Under the pieces are notes generated by a model. The model worked only from the letters and a program-made list of their open reading frames with translations. It did not search any database and was not told the DNA's origin. A stretch of DNA of 64,000 bases from Polynucleobacter hallstattensis (GTDB taxonomy: Bacteria; Pseudomonadota; Gammaproteobacteria; Burkholderiales; Burkholderiaceae). Each line of letters starts with the position of its first letter. The stretch's first letter is position 1. The position numbers and the translations under genes were made by a program. Positions 1 to 11,941 of this stretch are shown here, in pieces. The stretch lies in the NCBI RefSeq assembly GCF_018881835.1, contig NZ_JACVPO010000002.1, positions 310,001-374,000 of the forward strand, in the 5' to 3' direction.

Positions 1-672
1 AGTTTTTAAAAAAGTCAACGTGCGATCCCAAGCTAAATCTGCAGCTATAGCGTTGTATTGCAATGGTGGCAGACCTCTAGCGTCTGACTTTGGATTAGCA
101 AAAGCATGCTTAGCGTCATAGCGTTGGAAATCATACTTAACTCCAGCTGCTTTCAGCTTTTCTTCCAGTTGATCTACGCCAGCGATAGAGAAAAAATCAT
201 CATGCAGCGCCCAGTGCGCCAACATCGGTTTTTTGATAGCCGTTGCATCAACATACTCTAGTGGAGGGTAACCATACCAAACCACTGTTCCATCACATTC
301 CGGAACAAGTCCAGCAGACAATACTGTGAGCGCCCCGCCCATACAAAAACCGGTTATAGCAACTTTAGTGCTACCTGTTGACTTGAGATACTGAACAGCG
401 CCACGGATATCTTGGCTGGCAGCATCACCAAAATTTAAATCATTCATGAGGTGCTCTGCTTCATTTGCTTCCAAAGCGAGCTTACCTCGGTACAGATCCG
501 GAACTAAGGCGCGATATCCCGCATTTGCTAAACGGTTAGCAACATTCTTAATCTCATCATCAAGACCCCACCACTCTTGAATCACTACTACGCCAGGAGC
601 ATTTTTAGGGTTGGTGGGCTCAATTAAATAGGCTTCTACCAAAGTGCCATCTGGTCTCTTAAATGAAATCAT
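1..672 (-). CDS. dienelactone hydrolase family protein (C-terminus cut by window edge)
   Basis: The reading frame starts at the ATG at 672 and stays open for 224 codons to the window edge, so the C-terminal end is missing. The translation begins MISFKRPDGTLVEAYLIEP and has the alpha/beta-hydrolase hallmarks of dienelactone hydrolases. These are an early EWWGL segment (about residue 35), the nucleophile elbow GFCMGG with Cys as nucleophile, an Asp in HWALHDDFF, and a late His in DAKHAFANP. Family members hydrolyse dienelactone or related small cytosolic esters; the substrate cannot be told here. The upstream minus-strand sequence has only a weak A-rich ribosome-binding site. The family call is firm, the exact function is not. 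Confidence 0.85.
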   Translation of the reverse strand, partial: MISFKRPDGTLVEAYLIEPTNPKNAPGVVVIQEWWGLDDEIKNVANRLANAGYRALVPDLYRGKLALEANEAEHLMNDLNFGDAASQDIRGAVQYLKSTGSTKVAITGFCMGGALTVLSAGLVPECDGTVVWYGYPPLEYVDATAIKKPMLAHWALHDDFFSIAGVDQLEEKLKAAGVKYDFQRYDAKHAFANPKSDARGLPPLQYNAIAADLAWDRTLTFLKT

Positions 673-820
673 CACAATCTTTCTTTTTCAAATATATTGG
701 TTTAAGGCGCTTGTTTATCCTTGTGAATATAGCCCGCCTAGCAGAAAGTAAGCAAGCCGCATCATCAAGGTGGGTTTTTATAGGTAGTAGCTGCAATTGC
801 TAAGAATAAGGTGTATCATT

Positions 821-832
821 AGGGTTAACCCT
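821..832. promoter_or_regulatory. 12-bp perfect palindrome just upstream of a small gene
   Basis: AGGGTTAACCCT is a perfect palindrome that ends directly before the TAAGGAG ribosome-binding site (833-839) of the 51-codon gene at 846. Its position in the 5' leader suggests an operator, or a structure affecting translation. No regulator can be assigned. Confidence 0.3.
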
Positions 833-845
833 TAAGGAGCTCACC

Positions 846-1001
846 ATGGCACATTCAAACTCAGTACAGTTTCAACAGGCATCTGCTTTCAGCTTTAAGC
901 CTTTTTTAGCAATCAAAGACTTTTTCTTAGTGTTGGCAGCTGCTTTTAGCGAGGCTAAAGTGATGGAGCAGAAATCACGTAGAACTAGCGGAAATTGGTA
1001 A
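846..1001 (+). CDS. 51-residue protein of unknown function
   Basis: The gene runs from ATG at 846 to TAA at 999-1001. An AAGGAGCT ribosome-binding site lies 6-7 bases upstream and a Rho-independent terminator follows at 1056-1083, so it is a complete single-gene unit. The product starts MAHSNSVQFQQASAF, has a hydrophobic middle (FFLVLAAAF, about residues 26-34) and ends in a basic tail with KSRRTSGNW. The size and basic end recall DUF1127-type mini-proteins, but the diagnostic motif is not present, so I do not assign the family. Translation signals are among the best in the window. Confidence 0.65.
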   Translation: MAHSNSVQFQQASAFSFKPFLAIKDFFLVLAAAFSEAKVMEQKSRRTSGNW

Positions 1002-1055
1002 TTTATTGCTGATCTAGCTCTGTTTTAGGCCATTTTTGGTCATTTTTTCAGGATT

Positions 1056-1083
1056 AAGCCTCCGTTTTTCTGGAGGCTTTTTT
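1056..1083 (+). terminator. Rho-independent terminator of the 51-residue gene
   Basis: An 8-bp perfect stem (AAGCCTCC / GGAGGCTT) with an 8-base loop runs directly into a T tract on the plus strand, 54 bases after the stop codon of the small gene. Confidence 0.85.
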
Positions 1084-1096
1084 CTGCATAGCGCCC

Positions 1097-1600
1097 CTAG
1101 CGCAAAATGTAATAGCCATAAACACAGCGTGACCCACCCCGAGCAGGGTTGTGCGTATCCTGGATAACACCATCAATTACAGCCGTCAGGTGCTTAGAAA
1201 CCTTCACAATCAATCTTCCTTTAGGTAGCTCACTAGCTAGTAGGTGGACCTGACAACCTGCACCAACCTTCATTGTAGGAATCCAATCAAACCCATGTCT
1301 CACAATGTAGCCATGAAATACATTGCGATGATTGCCGTTACGCGGTGAAGCGCCCTTAGCGTTTAGCCGCCTAGCTAACTTATCGTTTCGTTGATCAGCA
1401 TAAGCTGCATTAGCAGCGCGAAGATCTTCATAGACTTGCAAATAAGGCAATTGGGCGGCAATAGCAATCGCTCGAACTACGCAGTCACCAGCCCCACCTT
1501 TGAAACCTGCAAGCTCCCTCCCTCCATCATTCACTTGAAAGCCCAGTTCTTGACCACGGCCATGAGATGGCCTAGTGAAGAGGTTTAAAAAGCTAAGCAT
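1097..1600 (-). CDS. C39-peptidase-like / phage-type cysteine-protease-fold protein, function unknown
   Basis: This 167-residue ORF starts at ATG 1600. Two segments look like a papain-like or C39-like catalytic arrangement: GDCVVRAIAIA (Cys at about residue 40, start of a helix) and SKHLTAVIDGVIQDTHNP (His at about residue 137, then Asp and Asn). Proteins with this DCxxRA ... KHLTAVIDG pattern occur in phages and as bacterial orphans, and their substrate is unknown. It lies convergent with nothing and about 90 bases downstream of glcB in the same direction, separated by the glcB terminator. The fold assignment rests on motif order only. Confidence 0.55.
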   Translation of the reverse strand: MLSFLNLFTRPSHGRGQELGFQVNDGGRELAGFKGGAGDCVVRAIAIAAQLPYLQVYEDLRAANAAYADQRNDKLARRLNAKGASPRNGNHRNVFHGYIVRHGFDWIPTMKVGAGCQVHLLASELPKGRLIVKVSKHLTAVIDGVIQDTHNPARGGSRCVYGYYILR

Positions 1601-1636
1601 TGCATAGGTGGGAGTTCAGGTAAGTTGTGGCCAAAA

Positions 1637-1670
1637 AGAAAAAATGGACTTGCCTGTCGACAAATCCATT
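1637..1670 (-). terminator. Rho-independent terminator of glcB
   Basis: Read on the minus strand, AATGGATTTG and CAAGTCCATT form a 10-bp stem with one G-T pair and an 8-base loop. A run of six T follows. It lies 22 bases after the glcB stop codon. Confidence 0.75.
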
Positions 1671-1691
1671 CTCAATGCTGCTCACTTCAGA

Positions 1692-3908
1692 TTACTTTGC
1701 TTGCGCCTGCTTGACCTTCAAGCGCCAAGCATGCAGCAAGGGTTCGGTATAACCGTTTGGCTGCTCAAGACCTTTAAAGATCAGATCACTTGCGGCTTGA
1801 AATGCATATGAATCCTTATAGTTTGGCATCATTGGTTTGTATAAGGGATCTCCAGCATTTTGATTATCAACAATAGTGGCCATTCGTTGCATAGCTTCCT
1901 CGACTTCCGCTTTGCTGACATACTTGTGCAGCAACCAGTTGGCAATGTGCTGACTAGAAATACGTAATGTTGCGCGATCTTCCATCAAGCCTACGTTATA
2001 AATATCAGGCACCTTAGAGCAACCAACGCCTTGGTCAATCCAGCGAACTACATAACCCAAAATACCTTGGCAATTATTATTGAGGGATTCGCGAATCTCC
2101 TCTTTAGTCCAGTCGGGATATAGCGCAATTGGTACAGTCAAGAGATCATCAGTCAAGGCTTCATACTCAGCTGCAGTATCTTGCTTCTCCATATCCTCTT
2201 GGATCTTTGCCACGTCAATCTGGTGATAGTGAATTGCATGCAAAGTGGCGGCAGTAGGCGAAGGTACCCAAGCGGTATTAGCCCCCGCTTGCGGGTGTGC
2301 AGATTTTTGCTCTACCATTTCCTTCATAAGGTCTGGCGCAGGCCACATGCCCTTACCAATCTGTGCACGACCACGTAGGCCACAATCTAAACCTGCCAAG
2401 ACATTACGGCGCTCATAAGCCCCAAACCATTTGGCAATCTTCATCCTACCTTTACGAACCATGGCGCCACCATACATGCCGGTATGCATCTCATCGCCGG
2501 TACGATCTAAGAATCCAGTATTAATAAAGGCAACGCGAGCACCAGCAGCAGCGATGGCAGCTTTAATGTTGACGCTCATACGGCGCTCTTCATCCATGAT
2601 GCCTAATTTGACTGTGTTCTCTGGCAAACCCAGTAATTTCTCAACCCGACCAAAGAGCTCGCCAGCAAATGCCACTTCTTCTGCGCTGTGCATTTTTGGT
2701 TTCACAATATAGACAGAGCCTTTACGTGTATTACCAATAGCTTGAGTTGCTGGGCGATTGATGTCATATAAAGCAATCAATACAGTCACGACTGCATCTA
2801 AGATGCCTTCGTAGATTTCCTTACCTTCGCCAGTAATAATGGCTGGGTTAGTCATCAAGTGACCAACGTTACGTAGAAACAAGAGTGAGCGACCATGCAA
2901 AGTAACTACGCCGTCTTTCGCATTGACAGCGCCAATGCCTGCAGTGTATTTACGATCTGCGTTGAGTGTGCGGGTAAAAGTCTTGCCGCCTTTGCTAACT
3001 TCTTCAACCAAAGTACCTTTGAGAATGCCTAACCAATTCTCATAAGCAAGCACCTTGTCATCGCCATCAACAACGGCTACTGAGTCTTCTAAATCCAAAA
3101 TGGTGGAGAGCGCAGCTTCAAGTACCACATCATTTACACCCGCTAAATCAGCAGCCCCAATGGTTTTCGTCTTATCAATTTGGATATCAATGTGAATGCC
3201 GTGATTGCGCAGTAAAACAGATGATGGTGCAGAGGCATCGCCTTGGTAACCAACAAACTGCTTCTCATCAGCCAAACCCGTTGTGCTGCCGTCTTTTAAT
3301 TTCACGGACAGTTTTTTGTCTACAACGCTATAGGCAATTACATCACTATAGGAGGCCTTAGCTAAAGGAGCGGCTTGATCCAAAAACTGACGGGCGTAGG
3401 CAACTACCTTAGCACCACGAATTGGGTTGTATGCTCCGGCTTTGGTAGCACCATCCTCTTCAGAAATAACATCTGTGCCGTACAGCGCATCATACAAAGA
3501 ACCCCAACGCGCATTTGCAGCATTTAAGGCATAGCGCGCATTAAGCACCGGAACAACTAGTTGAGGGCCGGCTTGGAGTGCCAGTTCATCATCCACATTT
3601 TGAGTAGTCGCCAAAACTTTAGCAGGGACATCGTCGATATAACCAATTTCTTTCAAGTACTTACGATAAGCAGGCATATCTTTGATTGGCCCAGGATTGG
3701 CTTGATGCCATTTATCCAAATCCAATTGCAAGCGATCACGCTTAGCCAGTAATGCTTCATTTTTTGGACTTAGATCTTTAACGATCTCGTCAAAACCCTT
3801 CCAAAAATCTGCGCTTTTAATACCTGTACCAGGCAAGACTTTATCTTCAATAAAACGGTAAAGCGGTGTAGCTACTTGAAGACTATTACATTGTGTACGT
3901 GCTGTCAT
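1692..3908 (-). CDS. glcB: malate synthase G
   Basis: The enzyme condenses glyoxylate with acetyl-CoA to malate in the cytosol (glyoxylate and glycolate use). The 738-residue length fits the monomeric G isoform (about 720-730). Family segments are visible: [19 protein letters not shown] at the N-terminus, [11 protein letters not shown] (acidic active-site region), the basic [13 protein letters not shown] segment, and the C-terminal [19 protein letters not shown] region. The frame stays open to a TTG at 3926, but the ATG at 3908 has a GGGA motif in front and matches the usual start. It is the last gene of the long minus-strand block, 68 bases after purA, and has its own terminator. Confidence 0.95.
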   Translation of the reverse strand: MTARTQCNSLQVATPLYRFIEDKVLPGTGIKSADFWKGFDEIVKDLSPKNEALLAKRDRLQLDLDKWHQANPGPIKDMPAYRKYLKEIGYIDDVPAKVLATTQNVDDELALQAGPQLVVPVLNARYALNAANARWGSLYDALYGTDVISEEDGATKAGAYNPIRGAKVVAYARQFLDQAAPLAKASYSDVIAYSVVDKKLSVKLKDGSTTGLADEKQFVGYQGDASAPSSVLLRNHGIHIDIQIDKTKTIGAADLAGVNDVVLEAALSTILDLEDSVAVVDGDDKVLAYENWLGILKGTLVEEVSKGGKTFTRTLNADRKYTAGIGAVNAKDGVVTLHGRSLLFLRNVGHLMTNPAIITGEGKEIYEGILDAVVTVLIALYDINRPATQAIGNTRKGSVYIVKPKMHSAEEVAFAGELFGRVEKLLGLPENTVKLGIMDEERRMSVNIKAAIAAAGARVAFINTGFLDRTGDEMHTGMYGGAMVRKGRMKIAKWFGAYERRNVLAGLDCGLRGRAQIGKGMWPAPDLMKEMVEQKSAHPQAGANTAWVPSPTAATLHAIHYHQIDVAKIQEDMEKQDTAAEYEALTDDLLTVPIALYPDWTKEEIRESLNNNCQGILGYVVRWIDQGVGCSKVPDIYNVGLMEDRATLRISSQHIANWLLHKYVSKAEVEEAMQRMATIVDNQNAGDPLYKPMMPNYKDSYAFQAASDLIFKGLEQPNGYTEPLLHAWRLKVKQAQAK

Positions 3909-3976
3909 TTCAAAATCCCAAAACAAATGTGTAAATTAAATATAAAAAGGTAAAAGGGTAAAAAGGGAGCGCTCAA

Positions 3977-5344
<1,368 letters not shown>

Positions 5345-5367
5345 TTAGTGTGTTGCTCATCAAGTGT

Positions 5368-6531
5368 TTACTTCTTTTTTACTACCCATGAACTATCTTG
5401 ACGAACTAGCTCACGGTCACAATGATATTCAGCCGTTTCTACATCATCGCCACCAAGTGCTTGGATGACCACTTCACCTGCAGCGCGTAACTCGGCAATT
5501 TTACTAGCTAGGCCAGCCTCCAAAGTCCAAGGCGCTACGATAGCGGACTTTCTTTGCGCTAGAGGCGCAAGGTTAGCCAAGGTCAATAGATCCATTGAAA
5601 AGCCAGTAGCTGGACGGGAGCGTCCAAATGCTTGGCCAACATGATCATATCTACCACCTCTAGCGATCGGCTGAGGCAACTGATCAACATAAGCTGCGAA
5701 CATCACACCGCTGTGATATTGATACCCACGCAAATCCGCCAAATCGATACTGAGTTCAACATTGCCTGGCAGTGCATCAGTTGCTGCAGCTAAATTTTCT
5801 AATTGATCCAAGGCCTCATCAATCAATGGATGTTTCGGCAAAGACTTTCTAGCGCCAGCTAATACTTGAGCACAGGGACCATTTAATTCAGCAAGAGACA
5901 TTAGGGCTTGCGCAGATTTTGCTGGCAGTGATTTAGCCCAAATAGCCAAACGTGGTCGATCCTTGCTCTGTAACAAGCTATACAGGACCTCAATTTCACC
6001 CTTCTCTTTAACTTGCCCATCCAAAATTCCCTCAAGCACGCCCGCATGCGAAAGATCAAGGTACACCTTATTTAGTCCAGCCACACGCAAAGTTTCTAGC
6101 AGTAAAGAAACTGCCTCGAAATCCGCTTCCCAAGTAGCGCATCCATAAATCTCTGCGCCAAGTTGTAATTCTTCACGAGCAGAGCTGCCTACTGGCGTAC
6201 GAGCATGGGCAACAGATCCAGCGTAACAAAGACGGGTTACACCTTTACGATTCAGTAAGTGCGCATCAATACGAGCAACTTGCGGAGTCATATCAGCACG
6301 CAGGCCTAATGTGCGGCCAGACAACTGATCAACCAACTTAAATGTTTGTAGATTCAGATCTGAACCGGTGCCAGTGAGTAAAGAATCTAAGAACTCCAAT
6401 ATGGGAGGAGTAACTAGTTCATAACCGTAAGACTGATACAAATCCAGAATAGCGCGACGCAGAGTCTCAACCTTACGAGCCTCGGCTGGTAAAACATCAG
6501 CAATATCTTCAGGAAGTAACCAGCGATTCAT
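5368..6531 (-). CDS. hisZ: ATP phosphoribosyltransferase regulatory subunit
   Basis: HisZ is a catalytically inactive HisRS-like paralogue that activates the short form of HisG, the first enzyme of histidine synthesis. The 387 residues begin [18 protein letters not shown] and carry class-II synthetase motifs, including [13 protein letters not shown] and the C-terminal [22 protein letters not shown]. The anticodon-binding domain of true HisRS is missing. The real hisS is at 13799-15127 in this window, so this copy is the regulatory subunit. Its place between hflC and purA is the common Burkholderiales arrangement. Confidence 0.95.
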   Translation of the reverse strand: MNRWLLPEDIADVLPAEARKVETLRRAILDLYQSYGYELVTPPILEFLDSLLTGTGSDLNLQTFKLVDQLSGRTLGLRADMTPQVARIDAHLLNRKGVTRLCYAGSVAHARTPVGSSAREELQLGAEIYGCATWEADFEAVSLLLETLRVAGLNKVYLDLSHAGVLEGILDGQVKEKGEIEVLYSLLQSKDRPRLAIWAKSLPAKSAQALMSLAELNGPCAQVLAGARKSLPKHPLIDEALDQLENLAAATDALPGNVELSIDLADLRGYQYHSGVMFAAYVDQLPQPIARGGRYDHVGQAFGRSRPATGFSMDLLTLANLAPLAQRKSAIVAPWTLEAGLASKIAELRAAGEVVIQALGGDDVETAEYHCDRELVRQDSSWVVKKK

Positions 6532-6549
6532 GATTTGAAATATTGACTC

Positions 6550-7422
6550 TTAATTTTTTTTGTTCATGAATTTGAAGAACTCGCCATTAGGTTCAACCAC
6601 CATCACATCCCTCTTATCTTTAAAGGAACTTCGGTAAGCCTGAAGACTCTGATAGAACTGCGCAAACTGAGGGTCGCGTCCAAATGCATCAGCGTATAAG
6701 GCAGTAGCTTTGGCATCACCAGAACCTTTAATTTTCTGCGCTTCACGATAGGCTTCCGCTAAAATCGTATCACGCTGACGCTCTGCATTGGCTCGAATCT
6801 TGTCTGACTCTGCAGCACCTGTAGAGCGTAGCTCATTGGCAACGCGTTTACGCTCTGCTTCCATCCGCCTGTAAACGGAGTCACTAATTTCAGCTAATAG
6901 ATCTACCCGCTTGAGACGAACGTCAACGATTTCAACGCCAATATCAGCAGCATCATCAGCTACCTTTTTGCGTATACCCTGCATCACTTGCTCACGTTGA
7001 TCTGAAATGATCTCTCTGACTGTGCGTTTAGTGAACTCTTCATTCAAGGCAGAGCGCACTAACTGGGTTAAGCGATCTTGTGCCAAACGTTCATCACCCT
7101 TAAAGCTGACAAAAAACTTACGGGGATCAACAATACGCCACTTGACATACGAATCTACCAAGAGATTTTTCTTTTCAGAAGTAATAAAGCGTTCCGCTTC
7201 CGGAGTATCAATAGTCAAAATACGACGATCAAAGAAGCGTACGTTTTCAAAAGGCGCTGGGAGCTTCACTTGTAAGCCAGGCTGCTCAATCACGCGCACA
7301 ATCTGCCCAAATGAAAACACCACAGCATAGTTACGCTGATCGACTACAAAGATACTTGAAGTCAAAATATAGAAAAGACCAATCAGGCCAGCAATGGCGG
7401 CTAAGAGACGATTTGCATTCAT
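6550..7422 (-). CDS. hflC: protease modulator HflC (SPFH/prohibitin family)
   Basis: HflC forms with HflK a large membrane cage around the FtsH protease and modulates turnover of membrane proteins. The 290-residue product has one N-terminal membrane segment (about residues 5-25), the SPFH domain starting FVVDQRNYAVVFSFGQIVRV, and a long coiled-coil rich in Arg, Glu and Ala (about 180-240). It overlaps the hflK stop by one base, so translation is probably coupled. All expected regions are present. Confidence 0.97.
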   Translation of the reverse strand: MNANRLLAAIAGLIGLFYILTSSIFVVDQRNYAVVFSFGQIVRVIEQPGLQVKLPAPFENVRFFDRRILTIDTPEAERFITSEKKNLLVDSYVKWRIVDPRKFFVSFKGDERLAQDRLTQLVRSALNEEFTKRTVREIISDQREQVMQGIRKKVADDAADIGVEIVDVRLKRVDLLAEISDSVYRRMEAERKRVANELRSTGAAESDKIRANAERQRDTILAEAYREAQKIKGSGDAKATALYADAFGRDPQFAQFYQSLQAYRSSFKDKRDVMVVEPNGEFFKFMNKKN

Positions 7423-8927
7423 TATCTTGCATCCCCTCTGTCACGGTTTCTCAGGCCGTCGCGTTTTTCGGGAGCACCAATGCCTGAGGTATTGCTGGGG
7501 CTTGGGCTAGCTGTATTGTTACTAAATGGAGCTGCTGGATTACCTGTCGCACCTCCTACTGTCACAGACCCAGTAGGCGTTGAGCTTGGCGCCTGACCAG
7601 TAGCAACTTGTGTGCTTTCTGCACTGACTTGAGCAATGATTTTATCGAGAGGTAAATACAGCATGCTATTGCTCTTGGTGGTGTCTACCAGCACTTTAGA
7701 TACGTTGTTATACATCTCGCGCATGCTATCAATGTACATACGATCACGAGTCACGCCAGGTGCTTTTGCATATTCGGTCTGGACTTGCTTAAAGCGATTT
7801 GCATCACCCTCTGCGGTTGCAACCACCCTAGACTTATACCCTTCAGCCTCTTGAATCAGTCGATCAGCCGTACCTTTTGCACGTGGAATGATGTCGTTCG
7901 CATATGCCTGACCTTCACTCTTGAGACGCTCCTGATCTTGGCCAGCTTTAACAGCATCATCAAATGAAGCTTGCACTTGCTCAGGTGGCTGAACGTTTTG
8001 AACAGTCACGCTCGTTACATAAATACCAGTTTTATAGCTATCTAAAATTTTCTGTATTGAGCCAGCTAAATCAATCGCAATCTTTTCACGGCCTTCGTAC
8101 AAAACGGTATCCATTTTGCTACGTGCCACAATTTCACGTACTGCAGTTTCTGCAGCTTGCACCACAGTGGTATCGGGATCGCGATTGTTAAATAAATAAT
8201 CGGTTGGATCTTTTAAACGGTACTGAACTGCAAAACGCACATCAATGATGTTTTCATCTTCAGTGAGCATAGAAGTGTCTTTTTGATTGGTTGCTTTAAT
8301 CAAAATAGAACGACCAACCTCGACCGAGCGTACCCCGGAGACGTTGACAATTTGCTCGGTCTGAACAGGCCAAGGCATGCGCCAGTTAATACCAGGGCCT
8401 GCGGTGTAAGCATACTTACCAAAAGTGGTAACCACGCCCGATTGGCCTTCTTGAATAATGTAGAAACCACTAAAAATCCACAACAACACAACACCGCCTG
8501 CAGCCATGATCACCGTGATCTTGGATCCAAAGGGGTTGGTGAAATTAAAGTTGGGGGCATTGAAGCCACCACCGCCACCATTGCCACCGCCATTACCACG
8601 CTGGGATGGTGGAGGAATATCTGTACTGTTCGGCTTCTTTGCTGGCGCGCTTGATGTGGAACCTGGCTTTTTCTTGCCACCAAAAATACCGCTCAGGCGG
8701 TCATTAAAGTCGCGCCACAACTCATCTAAGTCTGGAGGACCATTTGGTCGTGCAGGCTGATTTTGAGGTTGGGTTTCAACAGGCTTATCCGACCCTGGAT
8801 TAGCAGGATCTACTTTAGGAGCCTGTTCGGAACCTTGACCTTCTTTGGCGTCCTTAGATCCGTTACCTGGGTGACTATTGCCCCAGCCTGGATCATTGAC
8901 CGAAAATAGTTCGAGAAATTTACGCAT
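7422..8927 (-). CDS. hflK: FtsH protease activity modulator HflK
   Basis: HflK is the partner of HflC. It is 501 residues, longer than the about 420 of E. coli. The extra length lies in a hydrophilic Pro/Gln/Gly-rich N-terminus ending in a glycine cluster (about residues 110-124) and in a Ser/Thr/Pro/Gly-rich C-terminal tail. One membrane helix (about 137-160) precedes the SPFH domain (IIQEGQSGVVTTFGKYAYTA), which is followed by an EAEGYKSRVVATAEGDANRF coiled-coil. The start ATG at 8927 overlaps the hflX stop by 8 bases. Confidence 0.96.
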   Translation of the reverse strand: MRKFLELFSVNDPGWGNSHPGNGSKDAKEGQGSEQAPKVDPANPGSDKPVETQPQNQPARPNGPPDLDELWRDFNDRLSGIFGGKKKPGSTSSAPAKKPNSTDIPPPSQRGNGGGNGGGGGFNAPNFNFTNPFGSKITVIMAAGGVVLLWIFSGFYIIQEGQSGVVTTFGKYAYTAGPGINWRMPWPVQTEQIVNVSGVRSVEVGRSILIKATNQKDTSMLTEDENIIDVRFAVQYRLKDPTDYLFNNRDPDTTVVQAAETAVREIVARSKMDTVLYEGREKIAIDLAGSIQKILDSYKTGIYVTSVTVQNVQPPEQVQASFDDAVKAGQDQERLKSEGQAYANDIIPRAKGTADRLIQEAEGYKSRVVATAEGDANRFKQVQTEYAKAPGVTRDRMYIDSMREMYNNVSKVLVDTTKSNSMLYLPLDKIIAQVSAESTQVATGQAPSSTPTGSVTVGGATGNPAAPFSNNTASPSPSNTSGIGAPEKRDGLRNRDRGDAR

Positions 8928-10206
8928 CGTTTGGTGAGTACTTACGGTTAGGCATCGGATTAAATTCGGAAGTTTCTGGTCGTTCTGGTAAAGGAGCTAA
9001 AAACTCGTCTGGGTCCATTTGAACTTTGGCGCGATTCTGCTCGACCCTTATTCTATCAGTCATTTGAGAGCATTCAGCAAGGGCTGAACGCAATAAATCA
9101 AGGCCTAGGCCAGTCTTGGCGGAGAGGAAAACCTGACTCGGAATTCCCTCAGAATCGCGAACTAGGACAGCCCCTTCCGTAAAGGTCTGGGGCATCTGGT
9201 CAATCTTGTTCATGATCTCGATACGGGGGATATCATCGGCCCCAATTTCCCGTAAAACAGCCTCTACTTCGGCCTTTTGCTCCCTTGCGACCGGGCTACA
9301 GGCGTCAATCACATGCAAAATCAGATCTGCATGAATCGTTTCATCCAAGGTGGCCCTAAACGCCTCCACCAGCTGGTGCGGTAACTCACGGATGAAACCT
9401 ACCGTATCGGAAACCACTATTGAACCCACACCGTCTAAATGGACTTTACGGGAGGTTGTATCCAGGGTTGCAAATAACTGATCTGCCGCATAAGTCCCTG
9501 CTTTTGTAAGGGAATTAAACAAGGTGGATTTACCAGCATTGGTGTAACCCACCAAGGAAACTGAAAAGACATCCTTGCGATTACGGGCTCTTCTTTGGGT
9601 TCTTTGCTGGCGCTGAAGCTTCTCCAACTCCAGCTCTAGACGCTTCGCCTTGGTCGCGAGCATTCGTCGATCTAATTCCATCTGGGTTTCACCAGGACCG
9701 CCACGTACACCAATACCACCACGTTGCCGCTCCAAGTGACTCCAGGCACGCACTAATCTAGACATGCGATAGCGAACTTGGGCTAACTCAACCTGCGTTT
9801 TACCAATATGACTTTGTGCTCTTTGGCTAAAGATATCCAAAATCAGACCCGTACGGTCCATCACATGAAAGCCAATATGGCGCTCTAAATTGCGTTGCTG
9901 AGTTGGGGAAAGCGGATGATTAAAGATGACCAATTCAGCACCTTGCTCTTCCATCGCTTTTTTAACTTCGTTTGCTTTGCCTGAACCAATAAATAAAGCA
10001 GGATCGGTTTTACCCTTGCGGGCAATCACACTAGTAATAGGTATAGAGCCGGCACTCTGTGCGAGCAGGCTGAGTTCTGCCATGCTGTCCGCAAAATCTT
10101 CGCGGCCTGTATTGACTCCAACCAGAACGGCACGCGCCGCATCTACACCCGTTTTAAACAGAGCTAGCTTCTTCCGTGCGGAACTCCACTGCACGAGCAG
10201 GAACAA
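8920..10206 (-). CDS. hflX: GTPase HflX
   Basis: HflX is a ribosome-binding GTPase that splits stalled ribosomes. It has the N-terminal HflX domain ([17 protein letters not shown]), the [18 protein letters not shown] linker, and a G domain with P-loop [24 protein letters not shown] and NKID. The start is uncertain: there is no good ATG, and every in-frame candidate (TTG 10206, GTG 10194, CTG 10161) lies inside the 3' end of hfq. The conserved part begins at about residue 25 of the longest form. I give the longest form; the true protein may be 15 residues shorter. Confidence 0.93.
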   Translation of the reverse strand: MFLLVQWSSARKKLALFKTGVDAARAVLVGVNTGREDFADSMAELSLLAQSAGSIPITSVIARKGKTDPALFIGSGKANEVKKAMEEQGAELVIFNHPLSPTQQRNLERHIGFHVMDRTGLILDIFSQRAQSHIGKTQVELAQVRYRMSRLVRAWSHLERQRGGIGVRGGPGETQMELDRRMLATKAKRLELELEKLQRQQRTQRRARNRKDVFSVSLVGYTNAGKSTLFNSLTKAGTYAADQLFATLDTTSRKVHLDGVGSIVVSDTVGFIRELPHQLVEAFRATLDETIHADLILHVIDACSPVAREQKAEVEAVLREIGADDIPRIEIMNKIDQMPQTFTEGAVLVRDSEGIPSQVFLSAKTGLGLDLLRSALAECSQMTDRIRVEQNRAKVQMDPDEFLAPLPERPETSEFNPMPNRKYSPNDA

Positions 10207-10396
10207 TCGTAGAAATAGCGTGTTTGTAGACCATCTGAGTTACGGTATTACGCAAGAGGACCACGTATTGATCAAACGATTCAATATTACCTTGCAATTT
10301 AATGCCATTAACCAGATAGATGGAGACAGGCACATGCTCTTTGCGCAGGGCATTGAGGAAAGGATCCTGAAGTAATTGGGTTTTGCTGTTGTTCAT
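10154..10396 (-). CDS. hfq: RNA chaperone Hfq
   Basis: Hfq is an Sm-like hexameric RNA chaperone that pairs small RNAs with mRNAs. The 80-residue product contains the Sm1 region ([19 protein letters not shown]), the [19 protein letters not shown] segment and the Sm2 motif with [10 protein letters not shown]. The C-terminal tail is short, as in many betaproteobacteria. An AAGGAG ribosome-binding site lies just upstream of ATG 10396. The 180-base gap to der upstream probably holds its promoter. Confidence 0.98.
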   Translation of the reverse strand: MNNSKTQLLQDPFLNALRKEHVPVSIYLVNGIKLQGNIESFDQYVVLLRNTVTQMVYKHAISTIVPARAVEFRTEEASSV

Positions 10397-10576
10397 ACTG
10401 CTCCTTAATGGTTTTTATTTGCTGCTATTTTGGGAGTCTTGCTTTTTTTATCTACTATTCAACTACTAGGTAATGCTAAAACAACTACATGTCACCAACA
10501 TAAGGGGTCTGACATTCAAAAAACAAGTCCCCCCCACTTAAAACACAATTAAAACTGTAGCGCTATTTTTACTTTT

Positions 10577-11941
10577 TTACTTCTTTTTACCTTTTTTACC
10601 CTTGTCCGCATCAACATAGGGGTTTTTAGCGGTATTCATCTGAATACGTAATGGGGTGCCTGTTAACTTAAAGACCTCTCTGAAGCGACCTTCAAGATAG
10701 CGCTTATAGCTGTCGGTTACACCACTCAAGGATGTTCCATGAATCACCACAATGGGGGGATTCATACCGCCTTGGTGGGCATAGCGCAATTTTGGACGAC
10801 CCATGCCCACACGCTTAGGTTGCTGGTGCTCAATAGCATCTTGCAAAATACGGGTAAGTTTCGGGGTTGGCAATTTCGCCATGGCTGCGGCATAAGCGAG
10901 ATCAACGTCTTTAAATAGCTCTTTGAGACCAGTGCCCTTCTTGGCAGAAATCGGATGTACGTTTGCAAAATCGAGGAAGCGTAATTTTTGAGCGATCTCT
11001 AAACGCGCACGCTCTTTGACGTAAGAATCAAGACCGTCCCACTTATTCACGGCGACTACTAATGCACGTCCTGCCTCCACAATAAACCCAGCGATATGGG
11101 CGTCTTGCTCAGAAATATCTTGTTGGGCATCTAGCATCAGAATCACTACATTGCAGTCCGCAATCGCCTGCAATGTTTTGACCACTGAGAACTTCTCAAT
11201 CGCTTCAAATACTTTTCCACGACGGCGCAGACCTGCGGTATCTACCAGGATATAAGGCTTACCATTGCGCTCAAAGGGCACCTCAATTGCATCGCGCGTT
11301 GTGCCTGGCATATCAAATGCAATCACACGCTCTTCACCGATCAATTTATTGATCAGGGTAGATTTACCCACGTTAGGACGACCCACTACCGCAATCTTCA
11401 TTGGGCGATTTGGATCGTTTTCTTGCTCTTCTGGCTCTGGCTCTGGTATGCCTAAAGAATCCAAAGCATCATCAATCAAACCACGTACACCATCACCGTG
11501 CGCAGATGAAATCGGGAACGGCTCACCTAAGCCCAGTTCATGAAAGTCTGCGGTGACCACACCAGACTGCATACCTTCAGTCTTATTGACCGCCAGGATG
11601 ATCGGTCTACCCGTCTTGCGCAAGAAATCCGCAATCACGCGATCTTGTGGAGCCATACCCAAACGGCCATCCACCAAGAAAATGATGATGTCGGACTCTG
11701 CAACAGCTTGCTTGGTTTGCTTGGCCATCTCGGCCACAATGCCAGTCTTCGCTACAGGCTCAAAACCACCGGTATCTACACAAATAAATGCACGTTCGCC
11801 AATGCGACCTTTACCGTAGTGACGGTCGCGGGTTAGACCCGAAAAGTCTGCAACCAATGCATCTCGTGAACGCGTTAAGCGATTAAAGAGTGTCGATTTG
11901 CCAACGTTAGGACGACCGACAATAGTAATAACTGGATTCAT
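10577..11941 (-). CDS. der: ribosome biogenesis GTPase Der (EngA)
   Basis: Der is an essential GTPase for 50S subunit assembly and the only family with two tandem G domains. Both are visible in 454 residues: [14 protein letters not shown] at about residue 8 with NKTEG, and [14 protein letters not shown] at about 187 with NKWDG. The C-terminal KH-like domain follows, ending in a Lys/Gly-rich tail. It overlaps bamB by 4 bases, so coupled translation is likely. Confidence 0.97.
   Translation of the reverse strand: MNPVITIVGRPNVGKSTLFNRLTRSRDALVADFSGLTRDRHYGKGRIGERAFICVDTGGFEPVAKTGIVAEMAKQTKQAVAESDIIIFLVDGRLGMAPQDRVIADFLRKTGRPIILAVNKTEGMQSGVVTADFHELGLGEPFPISSAHGDGVRGLIDDALDSLGIPEPEPEEQENDPNRPMKIAVVGRPNVGKSTLINKLIGEERVIAFDMPGTTRDAIEVPFERNGKPYILVDTAGLRRRGKVFEAIEKFSVVKTLQAIADCNVVILMLDAQQDISEQDAHIAGFIVEAGRALVVAVNKWDGLDSYVKERARLEIAQKLRFLDFANVHPISAKKGTGLKELFKDVDLAYAAAMAKLPTPKLTRILQDAIEHQQPKRVGMGRPKLRYAHQGGMNPPIVVIHGTSLSGVTDSYKRYLEGRFREVFKLTGTPLRIQMNTAKNPYVDADKGKKGKKK

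Noticed and set aside
8283-8654. 123-codon open frame on the plus strand
   Set aside because: Lies wholly opposite the certain hflK gene; codon pattern is the shadow of the Gly/Pro-rich HflK region.
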